A stretch of 41,657 nt of DNA from Erwinia pyrifoliae DSM 12163 (GCF_000026985.1 NC_017390.1:754014-795670); one strand, 5' to 3'; counted from the first letter of the stretch, positions 1 to 9,900 are shown. Made by a program: numbers and translations. The notes: a model not told the origin generated them from the letters alone.

Positions 1-2
1 CT

Positions 3-197
3 TATTATGGTTTACGCAATAAAGATAACAGTCAAATAAAACTTAGCGGGCGAACTATTGATGATAAAACTCACCGGGCGACAGGCGCTATTTTTAAAAG
101 TGGCATTGTCGAATACCATATCTCTTTTGAACCACCAACGCTAAAAGTCACTCAGGGTAATCAGATGCTGGTAAACCAGACGGGAAGGTGGATGTAA
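3..197 (+). CDS. C-terminal end of an unidentified protein (cut by the window edge)
   Basis: The third forward frame is open from the window edge for 64 codons and ends in TAA. The visible peptide is polar and begins YYGLRNKDNSQIKLSGRTID, ending in NQTGRWM. I do not recognise it. The alternation of short polar and beta-prone stretches would suit a secreted or periplasmic protein, but no domain can be named. Base composition is AT-rich like the rest of 1-1300, in contrast to the GC-richer core genes after 6.3 kb, so it probably belongs to the same acquired segment as the large toxin-like gene. Confidence 0.4.
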   Translation, partial: YYGLRNKDNSQIKLSGRTIDDKTHRATGAIFKSGIVEYHISFEPPTLKVTQGNQMLVNQTGRWM

Positions 198-310
198 GTA
201 CTGAAAGCAGATCGTCGCACCGATAACGATAATACTATTATAAGTTTTATCTCCATTTTCGTTTTTAGAAAACGACGTATTTATCAGCTAAATAAGTCTT
301 TGAGGTTACA

Positions 311-537
311 GTGATAAAAAAACTTAAATTCTCACTGGCTTTTATATTTTGCCTGTCTGTTAATGCTTTTGCTTATCAGTATAACGATTTGAAAATATTT
401 AACACACATAGTTAGTTTGGGGAATATTTAACGATGAAATCATGGGTAATGGCATTAAAATGCCCCTGGCAAGCAATATAGGCTCGATGAACACCAGTCT
501 GGCAATTTTAGCTTCACTTTTAAACGATACTCATTAA
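311..537 (+). pseudogene. Frameshifted small secreted protein
   Basis: A GTG at 311, with GAGG at 302-305 as a possible ribosome site, starts a typical Sec signal peptide (Lys-Lys, hydrophobic core, then NAFA before YQYND). The frame stops at 413-415 after 34 residues. The next frame is open from 412 to the TAA at 535-537 and reads VWGIFNDEIMGNGIKMPLAS and on to LLNDTH. It is followed 13 bases later by a terminator hairpin. The simplest reading is one small exported protein of about 75 residues broken by a frameshift near 409-415. It could instead be a 34-residue peptide plus unrelated DNA. Function unknown. Confidence 0.35.
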
Positions 538-550
538 ATAAACAAAATAG

Positions 551-585
551 AGCCGGAAGCGATCCCCAGATCCTTCCGGCTTTTT
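551..585 (+). terminator. Rho-independent terminator
   Basis: AGCCGGAAG (551-559) pairs with CTTCCGGCT (573-581), followed by a run of five T (581-585). It lies just after the small secreted-protein remnant, supporting transcription of that remnant on the forward strand. Confidence 0.65.
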
Positions 586-790
586 ACTTTGAACAGCCCG
601 CCACGCCAGCGGCCATTGACATATCCCATCGGCACGCGGGTGTTTATAAAGAATCAAACGGTTTTGCGCGCTGGCTGGTGAGACAGGAATGCCCATTCCC
701 GCAGGTAGGTGTTGCCTTCGCAAAAGGAATTGTCGCGTTCATCAGTCGATATTCGAATAAGATTACGCTAGGGGTAATCTTATTAACTAA

Positions 791-952
791 TTAACAGGAT
801 TTAAAACCGATCCATTCATCGATCCTTTTTATCACTACTTCGGCAGGTGTGAGCAGAGCCAGTATTTCGTAACGATTTTTTTGGAGTCTTGCTATTCTGC
901 TATTAGCATCTGAGAAGTCTCTTGCTCTATCAATGAAATCCGTAGTATTCAT
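791..952 (-). CDS. Small hypothetical protein, 53 residues
   Basis: A reverse frame runs from ATG at 952 to TAA at 791. It is charged and looks helical: it begins MNTTDFIDRARDFSDANSR and ends in a segment containing LTPAEVVIKRIDEWIG. The frame stays open seven codons upstream of the ATG to a TAG, so it could be the tail of a longer decayed gene. No clear Shine-Dalgarno is seen. I do not recognise a family. It may be a remnant in the AT-rich accessory segment. Confidence 0.3.
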   Translation of the reverse strand: MNTTDFIDRARDFSDANSRIARLQKNRYEILALLTPAEVVIKRIDEWIGFKSC

Positions 953-1331
953 GACTATTTCACGGGCATAAGCCTAAGGCAGGTGGCGTTCTATGAACGC
1001 CTTGCTGTGAAAATTAGCAGTGTTATTATCGTAATGCCGTGCAGTTTGTTTCCAATAAAGCCGGTTTGCCAGAGCATAGCGCGATATATTCGCGCTAATG
1101 TGTGATTACTCACTATAAACGCAGCTGTCATGCCTGGCATAAAAATAAAGTCGAGCCGTCTAAAAGTTCATATATTTCACCCGGGTAAAATCTTCCAGAT
1201 AAAGAATGGCTCCGTAAAAAATAAAAATCGTTTTTTGATATTAATTGATATCGAATGGCTAAAGTTACTGTGAGAATTACGTTAAATTGATGTAGGTTTT
1301 CCTCACTCATTTTATCTCTGGAGACTGCATC
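953..1331. other. AT-rich intergenic stretch with two perfect hairpins
   Basis: No convincing gene. Two perfect inverted repeats are visible: GGCGTTC-TAT-GAACGCC (985-1001) and AGCGCGA-TATAT-TCGCGCT (1078-1096). Neither has a T-tract on the forward strand, so they may be operators or folded 5' leader elements of the large gene that starts at 1332. I looked for a Hrp box (GGAACC and CCAC halves) ahead of that gene and did not find one. Confidence 0.4.
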
Positions 1332-4300
1332 GTGCCTAATATAACCCTGCAAATACCCCCTCAGCCCCTTTTATCCTGTGCTCCTGGCGATTCATCCGAA
1401 CCTAACACGGAGGCAACTTTACTCAGTAACTTGCTGAAGTCTGTAACCAATTCGACCTTCAGGTATGTTGTCAATCCGGTTTTGAACGCCGGGAAAGGTG
1501 TTTACCGCTCGTTGCGTGAGCGGTCTCCCTTGCAAGTATACCGGGCCTGCGAACAACATATTGAATTAAAAGCCGTTCACACAGAGGGCGAGGTTTTTCG
1601 CAGCGAGGCTGAGTTAATCAATGATTCACGCCGTATACAAAATGGGCAGCAGATTCTGCCGTTATTACTGAAGGGGAAGGTAGGGATTGCTCTGGGCGCG
1701 GCTTTACTTGCCGGATCGGGCCTCGGGGCGGGATACTATTTCAAAAGAGGTGGCAGGGATCCTCAGGAAGGGGATTATTCCGGTCATCAAGCCGCTACGG
1801 GCTACCCTGTTTCAAATTTTACTGACGCTGATAGTGGCAGAGCGGCAGAGGATTCATCCGCTATTTATCCTTTTAGCCACGACGATGCGGTGAACTTTAG
1901 TAGCATTGAACCCCCGGCTTTTCCATCCGTTGTGCCGGGTTTGAAAAAAACGACGGCGAAGGAGTCAGAATCCGTCCCCATAAGGGGAAGACGGCATATG
2001 GAAACTCCGGTAGGGGTAAAAGAGGCAAACCGTGAAATTAGTTGGCATCTTTATAACGAAAATTATCTTGAAGAATTGGCTGTCAATAAACAAGATATCT
2101 ATTTTGCAGCAGCAGCCTATCTTTTAAGCGTAGATTCAGATGGCATGAGTATGCAAGAAGAAAGAACAGGTATATTAGCGAGAATAATACTCGAAGCAGA
2201 TGATCTGTATGGAGGAAGAGAGAGCGAGCCACTCTCTGCCATGCAGGCAACATCGGTTGTCCGTCACTGGTTTTTCAGCAATGTACTGGATTGTCTTCCG
2301 GTAGAAATTGTTGCCAGGAGGATAGCTTTCAATAAGTATCATTCTGATAATAAGCCCAAAAGTATCAAAGAGAATTTCTCACTGCCGTCACTGTATAAAC
2401 ACAATTACGTATCAGAAAATGGATCTGATAAAAGATATTTTGATGCTTTCAACCAGATATGGTTATCCATACTCAATGAAGACATGCCGTTTCTAAGGTT
2501 TGCAGATTACTCGGACAAAGATCCCTTACTGTATAGCGATAAGTTTGCTTCACTTTATGCTGGTGCAAGATTTCTTGATGATATTAAACAACCGAACATT
2601 ACCTTAGAAGACGCAGTGAAAGCCGGTGACAGAATATGGGATTTAGCCGCAGACGGAAATCTTACTGAAGATCAAATAGGTTATCTTCGAGTGCCAACCC
2701 TCTTTTATATGGCTAAACATTCACCCAAAAATGTCCGCTATGAGATGAACCTCCGCGATATTAGTCCGGCTGAAGTTGACGAATATATACAAATCAGAAA
2801 AAAAAATGCTATCCGCCCGACCTACCAAAAATATTACGATGCGATCAAATCATGGCTACCTAAGAGAAAACTGGCAGATAGTATCATATCCCAGTGCCCC
2901 CCTGGATCAGCCGTCCTGGCAGACAATTGGGGATATGCCTCTCTTTCTCCAAAACAGAACCGTGAAAAGCTCAGGCAGCATTATATGACTGGGGCGGCAA
3001 CGCCCTGTAAAGGCGCCCCCGCTAGTTTGAGTGATAAGTACAGGGAGCTGACAAATAATGTGGCAAACAGCTTCCTTGAACTCGACAAATATCTTATTTA
3101 TTCATCATTAAAAAATTTGCCAAGGGTTGAATATACTTTCATTACTGCACCAGACGCCATAATGCGTCCTGTCAAATTTAGTATGAAAACCCATAAGGGC
3201 ACCTGGGCCACATACGGAGTAGCAACGCCGACGGTAACCTATCTCTCACTGAAGAAAATCGATCTTGTTTCCGTGAGTCAGGGAAATGAAGAGAGAATCT
3301 ATGCGCTGACAAGAATAAGTGCAGGAATGACTGGTTATAATATCATCCGGGTTGATCATGGCATCCGTAACTATATCGATTCCGGGATTATTGATTATAA
3401 TTTTTTTGGAAAAAATTATGAATTTTCCGATCATACGGTCAGGAGTAGCGGCAATGAATTTCACTATACAATAAAAGCTGACGATAATGTTGTTACCGCT
3501 CGTAATGGAGATATTCAATTACTGATAAAATTTCTTAGCAAAATCCATCGTGACGATCTCTATGATTCTCTTTATAAAGTGGGTAACGATCCTTCCGATT
3601 TCGAAAAGGTCTGGAAGGTAGTCAAGGTAGGCATTCCCTTTTATGACTGTCTCGAAGGAATAATAAGCAATGATCCCATGCAGGCTGTTCCTTCATGCAT
3701 GATGGACGCTGCACAGCTTGTTCCTGGAATAGGGAGAGCAGCAGGTTTGGGAGGACGTTTTGCTATGAAGCTTGCTGTTGGGGTTCGTCATGGTGTAGCC
3801 AGTCTGGCCAAGGGGGCAGGAGTACGGGTAGCGGCTAAAAGCACGCTCAACTATGTCAGCTTGCCCAGTATGGCTGAGATGGCTTTATTAGGAAAAACAA
3901 CACTGAGAAGCATCGATCCTGGTTTTGAGCTGTTGACTACTGTCAGCAGGAGCTTTTGCAAAAAAATTAAGACGTTGCTGGCCTCCGACAGCCAGACAGC
4001 TGACCTGGCGAGCAAAATCATGCCGCCAGGCATAAATGATATCAAGTCTGTTGCATCATCAGATGAATCAGTAATCGCACTGATCTCCGACGCGGAAATT
4101 AGATTACCTTTAAAACGTGTCGGGGATGAAAACGGCCGAAAGGTTTATGTTCGTTTTAATCCTGAAACGGGGGAAGCGTTCGGCTTACACTACCTTCTGG
4201 AGGATGGATACTTCCATCCTGGCGTAATAAAAAATGCTGCGGCAAACCTTTATCCCGCCAATAAACTTCAATATGTACTTAATGATGTTCCTGCGCTTTC

Positions 4301-6137
4301 TTCACCAAGTTTAATACATGCTACTCCTGATGATAACGGTTTATATACCTACACAGATCCGCTGACGAAACAAACAATCCAGGCATTGAAAGTGAATAAC
4401 CAGTTCTATCGGATTTACCCCGGAAGAGAAAATTGGTTATGGCACGTTGGTGATAAAAATGGAGTAGAAGTAGCCCGGTTTGATCACCTGTTTTACAAAA
4501 TCAATTATGCTAACAGGCTGGATGTAAAGTATAAGCCCTGTCGGGCGGGGCGCTCACCTGGCGGACGCTGCGTGCATCTGTCCCCCAGGCTGGAAACTAT
4601 TTTCAAAGAAAATAAGCGTTATGGCGTTCCTGAGAGCGAGAATGCTTCTATTAAGCCGGCAAAATCCCATCCTGGGCTGTTTGCGAATCCGGATGGAAAG
4701 CTATATATAAAATACGAGGACGTCTTTTTCAGATTTAAAAATGAACATCCCAACCATTCGGATGAAATTCTTTCTGTTATCGGGCCAAAATCAGGTGGTG
4801 TTTTTGGAAAATTAATTAAAAAGAGAATTGCAGAGGTTACTACCAGCAGAGATGGGGGAGGGTATTACTTCAACACGCCAGAAGAGAATATGATGGAGTG
4901 CGCAGGAACCAGCCAGGCATTGGCACAGCTGCATTCAGCCATGAGAAGGTTGTCGTTTATGGAATATCGAAAATTTCTTATGCCTGCAGAAATGAGGGAG
5001 ACGGTATTGAGGATGGATAAAAAAATATTGAATAACAGGGATTATTACGCAAATGATCTTACACCAGAAGAAGAAAATATCGTCAGTGTTTTCAGAAAGC
5101 AGACGGACGAAATGCTGGCGGAGGCAGGGAAGTTCTTTCAAAAGGGAGTGAGTTATATTAATAAATGTCATATCCCCGCAATAGCATTAACGGATAAACC
5201 GGAAGATATTTTTTCAAAGATATATGAAAGGAACAACGGTGTCGCCATAGGTGAGGACCATTCATCAATAGCCAGTAAAAAGTTTATTATTGATAATATT
5301 GATATTCTCTATAAAAACGGCGTCAGGACACTTTATATCGAACACCTGCAGACGGATATGCATCAGGCCGATCTGGATAGTTACTTTCAGACAGGGAAAA
5401 TGTCGCTCAGCCTGAAAGAATTCATCAATGACATGGATGTTATGGGTTGGACAGACCTGCTCGGAATTTATAACTTTATGACGCTGATTCAAACGGCACA
5501 GAAGAGGAAAATTCGGATTACGGCTATCGATTCATTTGTCAGTTATAATGGATTTTCGCCAGGTTCAGGAAACACTGACAGGGTGGCATTAATGAATTAC
5601 TACTCTCACTTACTGATAAATAAAAATCAGTTACACCACCAAAATAAATGGATTGCGCTGGTGGGGAGCGCTCATACAAATACTTTCGAAGGTGTGCCTG
5701 GTCTGGCTGACTTAAACGGAATCGTCAGTATTCGGGTTAACGATCTTCCCGCGGGTGAAGCTGGCGGAATATTTAAAGATCCTGGTGAGGTTTATCACTG
5801 TTTTCGTGCGAGCCGCGCAAGGATTGCACAAGCGGATTTTTTACTTGAAATGGGGGTCACTGATATGCGCCGCGTGGCGGCACCGCCTTCTGCAGAAAGT
5901 TTATTACATATTCCCGGTCAGTTCGTTATCAAGCGCAGAGGTAATAAAAACGTTCTGATATATATGGATAGAGAGTCTAATTTAATGCAGTACCCGATAG
6001 AGACGACGACAGATAATCATTTTTATCTGAATACCAATGAACCTCGTTGGGATATCGTTTCCAGAGAAAGGTTTAAGCGCCTGGATGAGATGGTAAGATT
6101 TATTCAAAGCAACCGGGGTATGAAGCTGGTTGCCTGA
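1332..6137 (+). CDS. Large toxin/effector-like protein with C-terminal ChaN/TIKI-like domain (1601 aa)
   Basis: One uninterrupted frame from GTG 1332, with GGAG at 1320-1323 eight bases upstream. Visible parts are: a polar N-terminus; one glycine-rich hydrophobic segment at residues about 114-136 followed by Lys/Arg; a long helical middle; a second hydrophobic helical patch at about 765-815 (GIPFYDCLEGI, then QLVPGIGRAAGLGGR); and a C-terminal segment at about 1300-1465 with GEDH (1307-1310), YIEH (E1337) and GSAH (H1448). That order of Glu/His motifs is what I know from the ChaN/EreA/TIKI-like hydrolase fold, also found in the C2 region of Pasteurella multocida toxin-like proteins. No Sec signal peptide is evident. 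The gene is clearly AT-richer than the core genes to its right and stands alone with a hairpin after it, suggesting horizontal transfer. Delivery route and target are unknown; a structural adhesin is less likely given the motifs. Confidence 0.75.
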   Translation: MPNITLQIPPQPLLSCAPGDSSEPNTEATLLSNLLKSVTNSTFRYVVNPVLNAGKGVYRSLRERSPLQVYRACEQHIELKAVHTEGEVFRSEAELINDSRRIQNGQQILPLLLKGKVGIALGAALLAGSGLGAGYYFKRGGRDPQEGDYSGHQAATGYPVSNFTDADSGRAAEDSSAIYPFSHDDAVNFSSIEPPAFPSVVPGLKKTTAKESESVPIRGRRHMETPVGVKEANREISWHLYNENYLEELAVNKQDIYFAAAAYLLSVDSDGMSMQEERTGILARIILEADDLYGGRESEPLSAMQATSVVRHWFFSNVLDCLPVEIVARRIAFNKYHSDNKPKSIKENFSLPSLYKHNYVSENGSDKRYFDAFNQIWLSILNEDMPFLRFADYSDKDPLLYSDKFASLYAGARFLDDIKQPNITLEDAVKAGDRIWDLAADGNLTEDQIGYLRVPTLFYMAKHSPKNVRYEMNLRDISPAEVDEYIQIRKKNAIRPTYQKYYDAIKSWLPKRKLADSIISQCPPGSAVLADNWGYASLSPKQNREKLRQHYMTGAATPCKGAPASLSDKYRELTNNVANSFLELDKYLIYSSLKNLPRVEYTFITAPDAIMRPVKFSMKTHKGTWATYGVATPTVTYLSLKKIDLVSVSQGNEERIYALTRISAGMTGYNIIRVDHGIRNYIDSGIIDYNFFGKNYEFSDHTVRSSGNEFHYTIKADDNVVTARNGDIQLLIKFLSKIHRDDLYDSLYKVGNDPSDFEKVWKVVKVGIPFYDCLEGIISNDPMQAVPSCMMDAAQLVPGIGRAAGLGGRFAMKLAVGVRHGVASLAKGAGVRVAAKSTLNYVSLPSMAEMALLGKTTLRSIDPGFELLTTVSRSFCKKIKTLLASDSQTADLASKIMPPGINDIKSVASSDESVIALISDAEIRLPLKRVGDENGRKVYVRFNPETGEAFGLHYLLEDGYFHPGVIKNAAANLYPANKLQYVLNDVPALSSPSLIHATPDDNGLYTYTDPLTKQTIQALKVNNQFYRIYPGRENWLWHVGDKNGVEVARFDHLFYKINYANRLDVKYKPCRAGRSPGGRCVHLSPRLETIFKENKRYGVPESENASIKPAKSHPGLFANPDGKLYIKYEDVFFRFKNEHPNHSDEILSVIGPKSGGVFGKLIKKRIAEVTTSRDGGGYYFNTPEENMMECAGTSQALAQLHSAMRRLSFMEYRKFLMPAEMRETVLRMDKKILNNRDYYANDLTPEEENIVSVFRKQTDEMLAEAGKFFQKGVSYINKCHIPAIALTDKPEDIFSKIYERNNGVAIGEDHSSIASKKFIIDNIDILYKNGVRTLYIEHLQTDMHQADLDSYFQTGKMSLSLKEFINDMDVMGWTDLLGIYNFMTLIQTAQKRKIRITAIDSFVSYNGFSPGSGNTDRVALMNYYSHLLINKNQLHHQNKWIALVGSAHTNTFEGVPGLADLNGIVSIRVNDLPAGEAGGIFKDPGEVYHCFRASRARIAQADFLLEMGVTDMRRVAAPPSAESLLHIPGQFVIKRRGNKNVLIYMDRESNLMQYPIETTTDNHFYLNTNEPRWDIVSRERFKRLDEMVRFIQSNRGMKLVA

Positions 6138-6158
6138 TGATCATGGCTGGAGATGGTC

Positions 6159-6191
6159 GTCCGGGATCACGAAGCCCGGACTGGTGCTTTT
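6159..6191 (+). terminator. Terminator-like hairpin after the toxin-like gene
   Basis: GTCCGGG (6159-6165) pairs with CCCGGAC (6175-6181), then TGGTGCTTTT. The T-tract is displaced by six bases, so it may be a weak terminator. Confidence 0.45.
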
Positions 6192-6320
6192 AACACATGC
6201 TCTGCCCTTGCACCGGCTGATATGCCTGCCGCATCGGGGGCAGGCAGTTTGCACTGCCCGGTGTGCAGATGCTAACCGCTTTGCACTTGTCTCCCTTTTA
6301 CCTTAGATAAGAAGAGAGTT

Positions 6321-7415
6321 ATGCCCATCGATCTGCGTCAACCTTATCCATTGCTTAACAGCTATGTATTTAATCACTATCGCCAGTACTGCCCGGCGGA
6401 GTATCACGATGACATTGCGCATGACCGTTGCCTGCAGCCGGATTATGGCCGCTGGCTGAGCGGGCAAAATCCACTGCCGCACTGGTTGAGTCATCCGCCG
6501 CCGCAGGGCAGCGAACAACAGCGGTTAGATCGCGCCAAAGGGGCGCTGGTCGGGCTGGCGGTGGCGGATGCGGTGGGCACCACGCTGGAGTTTCTGCCGC
6601 GTGACCAGCAGTTCGTCAGCGATATGGTGGGCGGCGGCCCCTTTCAGCTGAACGCGGGCGAGTGGACCGATGACACTTCAATGGCGCTGTGCCTGGCGGA
6701 AACCTATCTTGATCTCGGCAGGCTGGATCTGACCGAGTTTCGTAACCGGCTGGTTAACTGGTATCGACAAGGGGTCAACAGCGCCAACGGTACCTGTTTT
6801 GATATCGGTAATGCCACCCGTTATGCGCTGGAGCAGTACCTGCTTCAGGGCGCTGACTGGTTCGGCAATACCGAGCCTCATAGCGCGGGCAATGCGGCGA
6901 TTATCCGTCTGGCCCCGGCGGCGATTTTTCAGCGTCACTCTCTGCTGCGTACCCTGCATGATGCAGAACAGCAGGGGCGCGCCACTCACGGCGCGCTGGA
7001 GTCGCTGGATGCCAGCCGCCTGCTGGCGCGGGTGCTCTGTTTACTGCTGAATGGCGCAGATAAGCGCACGGTAATGGCTCCGGCGCTGTGTCCGTTTAAT
7101 GCCCGAACCGCGCTGATTAACGCCGGGGAATATCAGCAGAAATCCCGCGAGCAGATCCGCTCCAGCGGCTATGTTATTGATACGCTGGAAGCGGCGATGT
7201 GGGCGGTATGGCAGACGGATAATTTCCGTGATGCGGTGCTGCTGGCGGCCAATCTGGCCGACGATGCCGACAGCGTGGCCGCCACCGCCGGTCAGATTGC
7301 CGGGGCGCTTTACGGCTACAGCGCCATCCCGCTGGAGTGGCGAAAAAAACTGGTCGAAGAGCCGCGCATTGCCCTGCTGGCGCAGCAATTGTTTGCAGCC
7401 GCGCCGGTGGCGTAG
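6321..7415 (+). CDS. ADP-ribosylglycohydrolase family protein (364 aa)
   Basis: Belongs to the DraG/ARH family, which removes ADP-ribose from proteins, nucleic acids or small molecules with two magnesium ions. Metal-ligand motifs are in place: TDDT (Asp117, Asp118, Thr119) followed by SMALCLAE, and LADDADSVAATAGQIAGA (Asp314, Asp315, Asp317) near the C-terminus. The GALVGLAVADAVG stretch at about residues 72-84 is the usual start of the fold. The roughly 70 residues before it are an extension beyond the minimal family domain. GAGAG lies just upstream of ATG 6321. Composition is GC-rich like the core genes. It is followed 65 bases later by a DNA glycosylase gene in the same direction, so the two may be co-transcribed. 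The substrate cannot be told from sequence. Confidence 0.88.
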   Translation: MPIDLRQPYPLLNSYVFNHYRQYCPAEYHDDIAHDRCLQPDYGRWLSGQNPLPHWLSHPPPQGSEQQRLDRAKGALVGLAVADAVGTTLEFLPRDQQFVSDMVGGGPFQLNAGEWTDDTSMALCLAETYLDLGRLDLTEFRNRLVNWYRQGVNSANGTCFDIGNATRYALEQYLLQGADWFGNTEPHSAGNAAIIRLAPAAIFQRHSLLRTLHDAEQQGRATHGALESLDASRLLARVLCLLLNGADKRTVMAPALCPFNARTALINAGEYQQKSREQIRSSGYVIDTLEAAMWAVWQTDNFRDAVLLAANLADDADSVAATAGQIAGALYGYSAIPLEWRKKLVEEPRIALLAQQLFAAAPVA

Positions 7416-7480
7416 CGCATTATTGCCCAGTCTGACCGCCGAATCCCTTCCGTACTTAGCGCAACCGCCCCGGAGTAACG

Positions 7481-8125
7481 ATGCAAAAAAACCGCTCAGA
7501 CCGACAGCCGCCGGGACTGATTCTCAGTGCTGACGGGCGTCCCTGCTGTTTCTGGCAGCCGTCAATGCCGGACTATCATGATAATGAGTGGGGCAGGCCG
7601 GTGGTGGACGACCGCCTGCTATTTGAAAAAGTCTGCCTGGAGAGCTTCCACTCCGGCATGTCGTGGCAGATGATTTACCACAAACGTGAAAATTTTCGCC
7701 GCGCCTTTGACGGCTTCGACTATCGGCGCGTGGCGTGCTACGACGACGAGGATGTGGCGCGGCTGATGGCGGATCAAGGCATCGTGCGCAATCGAGCGAA
7801 AATCTGCTCGGCAATCAATAATGCGCGCTGTGCGCTGGCGCTGGAGCAGGAGGCGGGTTCGCTGGCCGCGTGGTTCTGGCAATTTGCCCCCGCAGCAGAG
7901 GATCGCCCGGCGCTTATTGATTTTGATGACTGGCAGACGCACAAAACCTCCCCACAGGCGATAGCCATGTCGCAGGCGCTGAAGAAGCGCGGCTGGACGT
8001 GGGTAGGGCCGGTAACCGCGTATTCACTGATGCAGGCGCTGGGGCTGGTGAACGATCATCTTGCAGGCTGCTGCTGCCGTGAGGCATGCGAAACCGCCCG
8101 CTTGCTATTAGCGGGGCGCTCTTAG
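7481..8125 (+). CDS. tag: DNA-3-methyladenine glycosylase I (Tag family, 214 aa)
   Basis: Excises 3-methyladenine from alkylated DNA to start base-excision repair. Diagnostic stretches are YHDNEWGRP near the N-terminus, LFEKVCLESFHSGMSW with the catalytic-region Glu, KRENFRRAFDGFD, ALKKRGWTWVGPVTAYSLMQ, and LVNDHLAGCCCR at the C-terminus. The Cys/His ligands of the Tag zinc site (Cys before the YHDNEW segment, its His, and the His and Cys of NDHLAGC) all appear present. It is longer than E. coli Tag (187 aa), with an extra N-terminal 20 or so residues and a slightly longer tail. ATG 7481 is preceded by CGGAG. Enterobacteria can carry more than one Tag-like protein, so this may be a paralogue of the housekeeping enzyme. 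It lies just upstream of prfC. Confidence 0.88.
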   Translation: MQKNRSDRQPPGLILSADGRPCCFWQPSMPDYHDNEWGRPVVDDRLLFEKVCLESFHSGMSWQMIYHKRENFRRAFDGFDYRRVACYDDEDVARLMADQGIVRNRAKICSAINNARCALALEQEAGSLAAWFWQFAPAAEDRPALIDFDDWQTHKTSPQAIAMSQALKKRGWTWVGPVTAYSLMQALGLVNDHLAGCCCREACETARLLLAGRS

Positions 8126-8292
8126 CGAATTAATGCAGCGCACTGTCGTCTTTCGACTGATTCAGCGCCGTTCTGCATTGTGTCTGGCGCTGGGATCGGC
8201 GAAAATGCCGACCATTAACGTTCAATCAGCTGTGGATCCCGCTACGCACGCTGCGTGACGGAGTGGCACAGCGCCAAACCAGAAGAATCTTC

Positions 8293-9882
8293 ATGTCAAA
8301 TGCACCTTTTATGCAAGAGGTGGCCCGCCGCCGCACTTTTGCCATCATTTCCCATCCGGACGCCGGAAAAACCACCATCACCGAAAAAGTGCTGCTGTTC
8401 GGACAGGCAATCCAGACCGCCGGTACGGTAAAAGGCCGTGGCTCCAGCCAGCATGCCAAATCTGACTGGATGGAAATGGAGAAGCAGCGTGGCATCTCCA
8501 TCACCACCTCGGTGATGCAGTTTCCCTATCGCGGCAGCCTGGTAAACCTGTTGGATACCCCAGGGCACGAAGACTTCTCTGAAGATACCTACCGTACCCT
8601 GACGGCGGTGGACTGCTGCCTGATGGTGATCGACGCGGCAAAAGGCGTTGAGGATCGTACCCGCAAGCTGATGGAAGTCACCCGCCTGCGCGATACGCCG
8701 ATCCTGACCTTTATGAACAAGCTGGATCGCGATATCCGTGACCCGATGGAAGTGATGGATGAGGTGGAAAGCGAGCTGAAAATCGCCTGTGCGCCGATTA
8801 CCTGGCCGGTTGGCTGCGGCAAGCTGTTTAAGGGCGTTTACCATCTGTATAAAGATGAAACCTATCTGTATCAGTCCGGTAAAGGCCACACCATTCAGGA
8901 AGTGCGCGTGGTGAAAGGACTGAATAACCCGGAGCTGGATGCCGCCATCGGCGAAGACCTCGCTGCCCAGCTGCGCGACGAGCTTGAACTGGTGCAGGGT
9001 GCCTCGCACGAATTCGACCGTGACGCGTTCCTCAACGGTAAACTCAGCCCGGTATTCTTCGGTACGGCGTTGGGTAACTTCGGCGTTGACCATATGCTCG
9101 ACGGGCTGGTGGAGTGGGCGCCATCGCCGATGCCGCGTAACACCGATCTGCGCACCGTCACCGCTACCGATGAGAAATTCAGCGGTTTCGTGTTCAAGAT
9201 CCAGGCCAATATGGACCCGAAACACCGCGATCGCGTGGCGTTTATGCGCGTGGTGTCCGGCAAGTACGAAAAGGGCATGAAGCTGCGCCAGGTGCGTACC
9301 GGTAAAGACGTGGTGATAGCCGATGCGCTGACCTTTATGGCCGGTGACCGTTCACACGTTGAGGAGGCATATCCCGGCGATATTATTGGCCTGCATAACC
9401 ACGGTACTATCCAGATCGGCGACACCTTTACCCAGGGTGAGAATATGAAGTTCACCGGCATTCCGAACTTCGCGCCGGAACTGTTCCGCCGCATCCGTCT
9501 GCGCGATCCGCTGAAGCAGAAACAGCTGCTGAAAGGCTTGGTACAGCTGTCGGAAGAGGGCGCTGTACAGGTGTTCCGTCCGGTGCACAACAACGATTTG
9601 ATCGTTGGCGCGGTCGGTGTGCTGCAGTTTGATGTGGTGGTGGCGCGCCTGAAAAGTGAGTACAACGTCGAAGCGATTTACGAAGCGATCAACGTCTCTA
9701 CCGCGCGCTGGGTTGAATGTGACGACGTGAAGAAGTTTGACGAATTCCAGCGTAAAAATGAGATTAATCTGGCCCTCGACGGCGGCGATAACCTGACCTA
9801 TATCGCTCCTACCATGGTCAATCTGAATATTACTCAGGAACGTTACCCTGACGTGGTATTCCGTAAAACCCGCGAGCATTAA
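8293..9882 (+). CDS. prfC: Peptide chain release factor 3 (RF3)
   Basis: Class II release factor GTPase that recycles RF1/RF2 from the ribosome after peptide release. The ATG at 8293 gives 529 residues, the same length as E. coli RF3; an in-frame ATG at 8263 would only add ten unconserved residues. The translation-GTPase motifs are present: SHPDAGKTT (residues 20-28), the [12 protein letters not shown] switch I region, [14 protein letters not shown]. The remainder ([48 protein letters not shown], ending [12 protein letters not shown]) follows E. coli RF3 nearly residue for residue. Being next to osmY matches E. coli. A strong GC hairpin follows. Confidence 0.97.
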   Translation: MSNAPFMQEVARRRTFAIISHPDAGKTTITEKVLLFGQAIQTAGTVKGRGSSQHAKSDWMEMEKQRGISITTSVMQFPYRGSLVNLLDTPGHEDFSEDTYRTLTAVDCCLMVIDAAKGVEDRTRKLMEVTRLRDTPILTFMNKLDRDIRDPMEVMDEVESELKIACAPITWPVGCGKLFKGVYHLYKDETYLYQSGKGHTIQEVRVVKGLNNPELDAAIGEDLAAQLRDELELVQGASHEFDRDAFLNGKLSPVFFGTALGNFGVDHMLDGLVEWAPSPMPRNTDLRTVTATDEKFSGFVFKIQANMDPKHRDRVAFMRVVSGKYEKGMKLRQVRTGKDVVIADALTFMAGDRSHVEEAYPGDIIGLHNHGTIQIGDTFTQGENMKFTGIPNFAPELFRRIRLRDPLKQKQLLKGLVQLSEEGAVQVFRPVHNNDLIVGAVGVLQFDVVVARLKSEYNVEAIYEAINVSTARWVECDDVKKFDEFQRKNEINLALDGGDNLTYIAPTMVNLNITQERYPDVVFRKTREH

Positions 9883-9900
9883 TCCTCACTTTCCCCAACG

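Noticed and set aside
459..794. Forward open frame of about 110 codons
   Set aside because: It has no ATG, GTG or TTG in a useful place, lacks a ribosome site and runs straight through the clear terminator at 551-585.
8296..9225. Long reverse-strand open frame (309 codons) opposite prfC
   Set aside because: Antisense shadow of a highly conserved GC-rich gene; its product has no recognisable features.
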